A stretch of DNA of 64,000 nt from Chloranthus sessilifolius (taxonomy: Eukaryota > Streptophyta > Magnoliopsida > Chloranthales > Chloranthaceae). Positions within the stretch are counted from its first letter, which is position 1, and each line of letters opens with the position of its first letter. The notes beneath the pieces were generated by a model. It had not been told where the DNA came from. It searched no databases and saw nothing but the letters and a program-made list of their open reading frames with translations. Both the position numbers and the translations under genes were made by a program. The stretch lies in NCBI GenBank assembly GCA_021018995.1, contig CM037596.1, positions 8,197,501 through 8,261,500 on the forward strand. Reading direction: 5' to 3'. This document shows, piece after piece, positions 58,664 to 64,000 of this stretch.

Positions 58664-61354
58664 ATGAATGTTCCCCTTCTTTGCCATTTTGATTTTGTCC
58701 GCATGGGAGATAATACTTACAACGGAGGACATCGGAGGATTGTTACTGTCACGGAGAACATATCATTTGATGAGTTTATAGAGAAAATGTACAAAGTCAG
58801 TCGGACACGACCGGAAGAATATTCTATTACACTAACGGTTTCATTACACATAGGGAATGAGCTTGTATTTGCCGAAATGTTTGACTCTGATGATCTTACA
58901 AACTTATTCAGAGCATATCGTATCGGTGATAGTGTGATAAATATTTATATCGAAAAATCATTAGTCACTACCGTAGTAGAAATTTTACTGTCTTTAGAAA
59001 CATTTCAACCGTTCCAGGAAATAAACGAAGATGATAATGGTGTGAGAACAGAACATTTGATTGAAAATCAAGAAATACGGTATGAAGAGGAGAACATCAT
59101 TGCACCGATGATAGTCGACGATGATAGAAATATGAATATAAGATTTCGCCCCTACCGTGGGTCTCTGGAGCAACCCTCTTCAGACATTCTAATGAGTGAA
59201 GGCAATGAAGATCAAGGATATTGTCATCAAATGAATCTGATGCATGATACATCTCAGTTCAACTTCGATTTGGTAAATCAGTGGGAAACGTTTTTAGTTG
59301 GCCTTAGTCCATATCAATGGCCTTCTGAACAAATAGCTTCGGAGCCAACGATAATCGAGCCTTCAACAGAACAGCCTCTCGTACATCAAACATTCCGGCA
59401 TCGGCCAACATCAATCCAAACAACTGCACATCAACCAAGCGTACATCGACAGGCTCAATCCCAATCATGTAATAACCATCCAGTCGATGACGGTGATAGT
59501 GATCCTGAAAATAATGAAACACCGCCGTCTCCCACTTCGCGTGTCGATACTAATAGGGGACTTGATCAACCTTTGGTGGATGAAGACTATTAACTTAATG
59601 ACTCGGAAGGAGAGTATATGGATTCGGACGATGAGAAACTATATGAAGGGGGACCAATTGCCATCGGTCAGGCGTTTAGAAATAAGAAATCCTTTCAGAA
59701 AGCTCTTAAAGAATTTGCAATGACAAATCATTTCCAGATTAAACCAATAAAAACCAGTCCTCTTCGAGTTACGGCGAGGTGTGTTGAAGTAGGATGTGCT
59801 TGGCGAATACATGCATCGAAATTAATAGGCGTGGACACGTTTACTGTGAAAACTTTTCACCCGAAACATACGTGCAGAATGCCAGCTTTCTGAAGCAGAC
59901 ATCGCCAATGTACGACATCGTGGATAGCTTCATTCATGAGAGATAAGCTATTAAAGGGATTTGACGAGACTCCTGCTTCAATAATTTTTTATATTGAAAA
60001 AAAATACGGTATAATAGTAGGTTACTGGAAAGCATGAAGAGGAAAAGACATGGCGTTGAATGACATCCGAGGTAGCTGAAAGGAGCAATTTAAGATGTTA
60101 CTGTCATATGTTGTCGAATTACAGCGAGTCGATCTAGACGTACAGACCGAATTGTGTCTCGAGCCTGATAATGCATTTCAGAGATTCTTCGTGGCATTCG
60201 GACCTAGCATTCGAAGCTTTCGTAATATTTTACGAAGAATAATTACGGTAGATGGAACGCATTTGCGTGGACGATACAAGGGAGTGTTGTTAATAGCTAC
60301 GGGGATAGACGAGAATAGACATTTATTCCCTATAGCGTTCGACGTTGTACCGAAAGAAAATGAAGATCATTGGACATGGTTCCTTGATCTATTAGGGAGA
60401 CATGTAATCGATGACTTTGAAGAACAGTTTGTATTGATATCAGACAGACAGAAAGGTTTAATGGAAGCTATGAAAAAAGTTTTTCCTAACGCCTTTCACA
60501 GCTACTGTATGCGACGCCTAGCTCTAAATCTGTTTGATAAATATAAGGATACAATCTCTAGACAGCTTTTCTGGGTTGCTGTCCGTGCATTTTCGGAAGC
60601 AAAATTTAAAAGAATCATGTGAAAAATAGAAGACGATGCGCCCCCGGAATGTACAAAATGGATTAAAGAAATTGGTGATCATTTTTGGGCGGGCGCTTAT
60701 TTTTAAGGGAGGCGCTATGATATGTTGACAACTAATATAGCTGAAAGCATAAATAGTGTGTTGAAAATAGTCAGGGAGGAACCGATTGTGAGTATGTTAG
60801 AAACTATTCGTACAAAGGTAGCCGAATTTTATCTTCGTCGTCAGGAGGAAGGAAATAAAATGACACATGTGTTAACACCGATGGCCGAAAAACACATAAC
60901 ACGAAATTCAGGATGGGCCCATCGAAAAAATGTTATACCATATGGTCGTGATATATTTCAAGTTAAACGTGGTGATTACACTGACAGTGTCGATCTAGAA
61001 TCGCGAACATGTACATGTAGACGTTGGGCTATTCTTGGATTACCATGTTCACATGCGATCGCTGCATTATCGCGTCGAAACAGAGAAAGAGAGATCCCCC
61101 AATTTTGTGAACACTGGTTTACCAATAACTTATTTAGGAAAACATATAAAGAACACTTTGTCCCGACCGTTGACAAGCGCCAATGGACTTCGCAAAGAGA
61201 CGACCTCCAAGTTTTGCCACCCCACAAAATACGTCAAGCCGGCCGTCCGAAGAAAAGGAGAATAAGATCTAAAGGCGAAGTTCGACCACTACGATGTAAA
61301 AATTGTAACAAGTACGGTCATAACCGTCGCTCGTGTAAATTTGTTAATATTTGA
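58664..61354 (+). pseudogene. MULE transposase (mudrA-like), frame kept, six stops
   Basis: One continuous frame of 897 codons codes for a Mutator-like transposase. The order is a PB1-like amino end (codons 1 to about 110), a His/Gln/Pro-rich linker, the zinc-binding MuDR DNA-binding domain (about 326-410: IGQAFRNKKSFQKALKEFAM, CVEVGCAWRIHASK), the DDE nuclease core (Asp 530 in TVDGTHLRGRYKG, Asp 594 in LISDRQKGLM, Glu about 645), the SWIM finger (CTCRRW...GLPCSHA from about 783) and a CCHC knuckle (CKNCNKYGHNRRSC). The CxxH pair seen in many MULE cores reads CMRRL here, with Arg for His. Six stops at 59591, 59891, 60035, 60077, 60620 and 60704 lie in the same frame. There is no net frameshift. 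I chose the Met at 58664 because PB1-like sequence starts there. The enzyme would cut and paste MULE DNA in the nucleus, but this copy should be dead unless the stops are spliced out. Confidence 0.93.
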
Positions 61355-62425
61355 AATTAACTTATATTACTTCAAAGTTTGAGATTGAGATCAGATTTCC
61401 AAAGCATTTCATATTTTATAAAAAATACGGTTATAGCCTTTAGATTAATATTAAATCAGCGACCGCTGACTTAAGATATTGGCCGATGACTTAAATTTGT
61501 GTCCGCTAATATAAGTCATCGGCCGATATCTTAAGTCATCGGGGAAAGAATAAATTTATTTATTTGACCTTGTTGGTCTGAGCGAACCTTGGACCTAGTG
61601 GCGATCGAGCTTCCAAATGATCCCATGATCGAAGAGTATTTTTTTTTCTCTATTTCTTTCCTTCAACATCAACAGATTGGACCTCAAGAAAAGAGCGATC
61701 AACATCCTTGCCAATATCATCATCTTTAAATTCTGATTCTTCGTTTTCTAGTCCACCCTGTAGGGGTGAGAATTTATTAATCGAGTTCACCGCCAATTGA
61801 TTAATATTTTTTTTTTAGACTAATAATTTCCTTTTGGAATTGTGATTGAGATAGATTGCTGGGCTTAATAAATCATTAACTCAAAAAGGATTGGAAGTTG
61901 CCAAATTCGCCTCTAATCTATTAGTAAATCAACGGAGCCTTCCTCTCTCGAAGCAATCATGTTTTGGTCAGGATTAGCATTCTTTCCAATATTTGACTCC
62001 TATTGAGGGCTTGGAGATTGTGAAGTTCAACCCTTTTTAAAGAAAGGTTTAAAATGTTAGGCTGTTATTGGCATAGAGCCCTACCAAAGAGATCCAGCTT
62101 CCCACTTCCAATCGGCCGATATCTTTAGTCGACGGCCGATGACTTAAGTCATCTTCCGATGACTTAAGATATCGGTCATCGGCAGATGACTTAAGATATC
62201 GGCCAATGACTTAAGTCATCGGACGCTAATATAATTTAGCAGCCGCGAACTTAATTTATCGGGCATGGTGAAATCTAAATAGTAGATAAAGAATTGTTTA
62301 TAAGGAATTGTTAGACAATTACGATAAATTGATAACTACGAAAATTATACAAGTTGATATAAATTATTTACAATTTTATCAAAAAAAATATTTACAAAAG
62401 TCTATAAAATTTTACAAAGATATGA
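61355..62425. other. Intergenic MULE spacer with GATGACTTAAG palindromes
   Basis: 61440-61550 and 62095-62265 hold palindromic words (ATCGGCCGATGACTTAAG, GATGACTTAAGTCATC, GACTTAAGATATCGGCC) of the same 20-bp rhythm as the subterminal array. They flank a unique AT-rich stretch (61555-62085) with no gene, possibly a later insertion. Confidence 0.7.
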
Positions 62426-62429
62426 AAGT

Positions 62430-63911
62430 TTAACTCTTCTTCCCAAACGTGCACATTAAATGTTCGATTTTGGCTCTAAATTGTTGCATATGTTTTTCTT
62501 CGAAATCAATAGGCCGCCGTTGGGAGAAGTATTCTATATACTTCAAAATGTATACACCGCAATCCCAACCGTTTCTTTGGATCAGGAAAACGACACTGTT
62601 GAACGCCGATACCTTCCACTGTTGATCAAAAGCTGACTTCAAACCGACAGTGTAAAGAAGGCGCGGATGGTGATTCAATAGATATCCTTTATGCGCTTCA
62701 AACCTTCTTGAGCACTCTCAATCTGCTGGATCTATTAACTTAATCTCTCGATCAACTAATGAAATTATAGCCAACGCCCAGTGGCTATATTTTTGGCTAT
62801 GCATCGGAAGATAAATCTGCACATAAATGGAACCAAAATTTTAAATAATAAATTTTATTTAATAGTCGTTAACGTTAAATAAAGCGAAGTGTAGTATTAA
62901 AAAACATACCATTCCACAATCGACCGCGTGAATTTCGCGGCTATTATTTGTAAGTAGTGGTTCCAGCGGCTTTGAATTGTGACGAACCTGCCATTCGTCA
63001 CAATAGGCCTGCCACTTATCGAAGTCGCTCAACGCAGCTATACCTTCATTGTCGATAAACTTTTCAAATTTTTTCTCATCTGCCATAAACAAGGTCTGAG
63101 ACAGGATAATGTAGTAAGTAAATAAATTAGAAGAAGTGAATTAAGAGTCGTGATTGAAAAGACAAATAAAAGAAACAAACGAAACAATAAATAGTTGAAA
63201 CCTTACCAGGACAGACGCAGAAGCGAACCAGTTTTTTTCGGTATTGACCGTAAATATTGAATCTTTTATAACTTCAAGGACTCTTGAGTACGCGTTGATG
63301 ACTTCATTGTCGAGCCACGAGTGTCCTTTGAGAACCTTTAAAAGAGCAACTGTGATGTCAACACCCATGATAGTATTGATGATTACATTGTCCTCTTTCT
63401 CCGGTCAGTTTAAAAAACTGAGCATATATTTTTGCTCCATTGATTTTGGCTCATCCTCCTCCTCCTCCACAACCAATCTTGGTTTTTTTATTATTGCTTT
63501 ACTGGTCGGAGACTTTCTCTTCTTACGAGCACGCAAGTCATATCCTTCGGCTTCATTTTTTACAGTTGATAGTTTCACTATAATTGATTTTAGTGATGCC
63601 GGCTGTGACTCACGAGAAGGCTGCGTAAGAGGAGCACCATCATCACCCACATCCACCAAGGGTTGTTTAGTAGGTTGAGGAGCAGTGGGTTTTGGGGTAG
63701 TAGGTTTAGAGGCAGTGGATCGATGGGTAGGTTGAGGAGCAGTGGGTTTTGGGGCAGTGGATTGATGGCTTGGTTGAGGAGCAATGGGTTTTGGGGCAGT
63801 AGATTGATGGCTTGGTTGAGGAGCAGTGGGTTGAGGGGCATAAGTTTGAGGATGAGTGGCAGAAGGAACGAACGTGTCAAATAGCACAGAGGTTAGAATA
63901 TTATCCTGCAT
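62430..63911 (-). pseudogene. Ulp1-like cysteine protease gene carried by the MULE
   Basis: Read leftwards from 63911. First comes a Pro/Gln/Thr-rich repeat (APQPSHQSTAPKP repeated four to five times) followed by a basic segment (YDLRARKKRKSPTSKAIIKK) and an acidic run. Then come pieces of the C48 peptidase: WLDNEVINAYSRVL at about 63300, a middle piece at 62870-63090 ending REIHAVDCGM, then YLPMHSQKYSHWALAII, REIKLIDPAD and, at 62430-62680, VFLIQRNGWDCGVYILKYIE. The catalytic His (SHWAL), Asp (LIDP), Gln and Cys (GWDCG) are all present. At least one stop and frameshift lie between IDPAD and NHHPRLL, and splice sites between the other pieces are plausible (CGM|GTATGT). The family cuts SUMO or related peptide bonds. 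In MULEs its role is unknown. The 5' end may continue beyond 64000. Confidence 0.85.
63663..63880 (-). repeat. Tandem Pro/Gln/Thr-coding minisatellite
   Basis: Units of about 24-60 bp (GGTTGAGGAGCAGTGGGTTTT and GGGGCAGTGGATTGATGGC on the plus strand) repeat four to five times and encode the APQPSHQSTAPKP tract in the Ulp1-like gene. Some repeats are nearly identical, so the tract is likely variable in length. Confidence 0.85.
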
Positions 63912-64000
63912 AATTGCAAAAAAAATACATCTTTCAAAAACTTAAAAACTTTCATTATTTCACAAAAAATAAAAAAATTAACAACCACATTATTGTTTGA

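Larger units (their letters stand above)
57980..64000. mobile_element. Large MULE with transposase and Ulp1-like gene; right end off window
   Basis: The left end GGAAAATTTACACTTTCGAC, then GTTTGCTTATTTACAGAAAC and GGCCAGCTCCAAGCC, is the terminal repeat also found at both ends of 29938-32509. Behind it come a 20-bp palindrome array (58298-58560), a mudrA-type transposase (+), more palindromes between the genes, and a Ulp1-like protease gene (-). The right terminus must lie beyond 64000. MULEs carrying Ulp1-like genes are known in plants (Kaonashi of Arabidopsis, CUMULE of melon), so the class is established. This element's palindrome arrays and shared-terminus partner are its particular features. 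Confidence 0.9.

Overview
The window looks like nuclear DNA of a flowering plant. Its intact gene is a plastid-type homoserine kinase, its gene relics are plant families (receptor-like protein, auxin response factor, BBD nuclease), it holds Copia and chromodomain Gypsy elements, MULE, CACTA and hAT DNA elements, many AT microsatellites, and one interstitial TTTAGGG tract. The sequence alone does not fix the species. Gene density is very low: I find one convincing intact protein gene in 64 kb, the homoserine kinase at 8692-9819 (+). Everything else is gene relic, transposon or non-coding DNA.

Layout. 1-3.6 kb: remnants of a Ty1/copia element on the minus strand, split by a hAT-type miniature element (1745-2259). 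4.5-7.0 kb: decayed leucine-rich-repeat receptor-like protein gene. 7.5-8.0 kb: a CGGTT-rich inverted-repeat element. 8.7-9.8 kb: homoserine kinase. 10-13.2 kb: no clear gene, one putative tRNA-derived SINE. 13.2-32.7 kb: a mosaic that may be one large CACTA-like frame. It holds a Gypsy chromovirus with both LTRs and a perfect 5-bp target duplication (13663-20188), seven recognisable exons of an ARF7/19-type gene, three exons of a BBD nuclease gene, unidentified exons, several miniature elements, and a 2.57-kb non-autonomous MULE (29938-32509) that itself holds other insertions. 33-43 kb: AT-rich, with a 265-290 bp tandem array, degenerate TIR elements and low-complexity DNA. 43.0-44.9 kb: a deletion-riddled copy of the homoserine kinase gene, split by a 980-bp poly(A)-ended insertion. 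45-47.8 kb: microsatellites and GA-rich DNA. 47.8-52.7 kb: a field of inverted-repeat (hairpin) elements, three of them in tandem. 54.5-55.3 kb: second CGGTT element with a perfect 10-bp target duplication and a miniature CACTA nested in it. 55.85-57.57 kb: LINE ORF1 relic. 57980 to the window end: a large MULE with a mudrA-like transposase on the plus strand and a Ulp1-like cysteine protease gene on the minus strand.

The most interesting system is the MULE family. The large element at 57980 and the short one at 29938-32509 share terminal inverted repeats, and both carry arrays of 20-bp palindromes just inside the ends. The palindromes differ between the two elements by matched changes in both arms, as expected if a dimeric transposase must recognise them. 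The large element also has a transposase frame still continuous over 2.7 kb apart from six stop codons, and a telomere-like tract inside a hairpin. Second is the candidate CACTA frame holding intron-containing fragments of unrelated host genes. Third is the run of hairpin elements at 48-52 kb.
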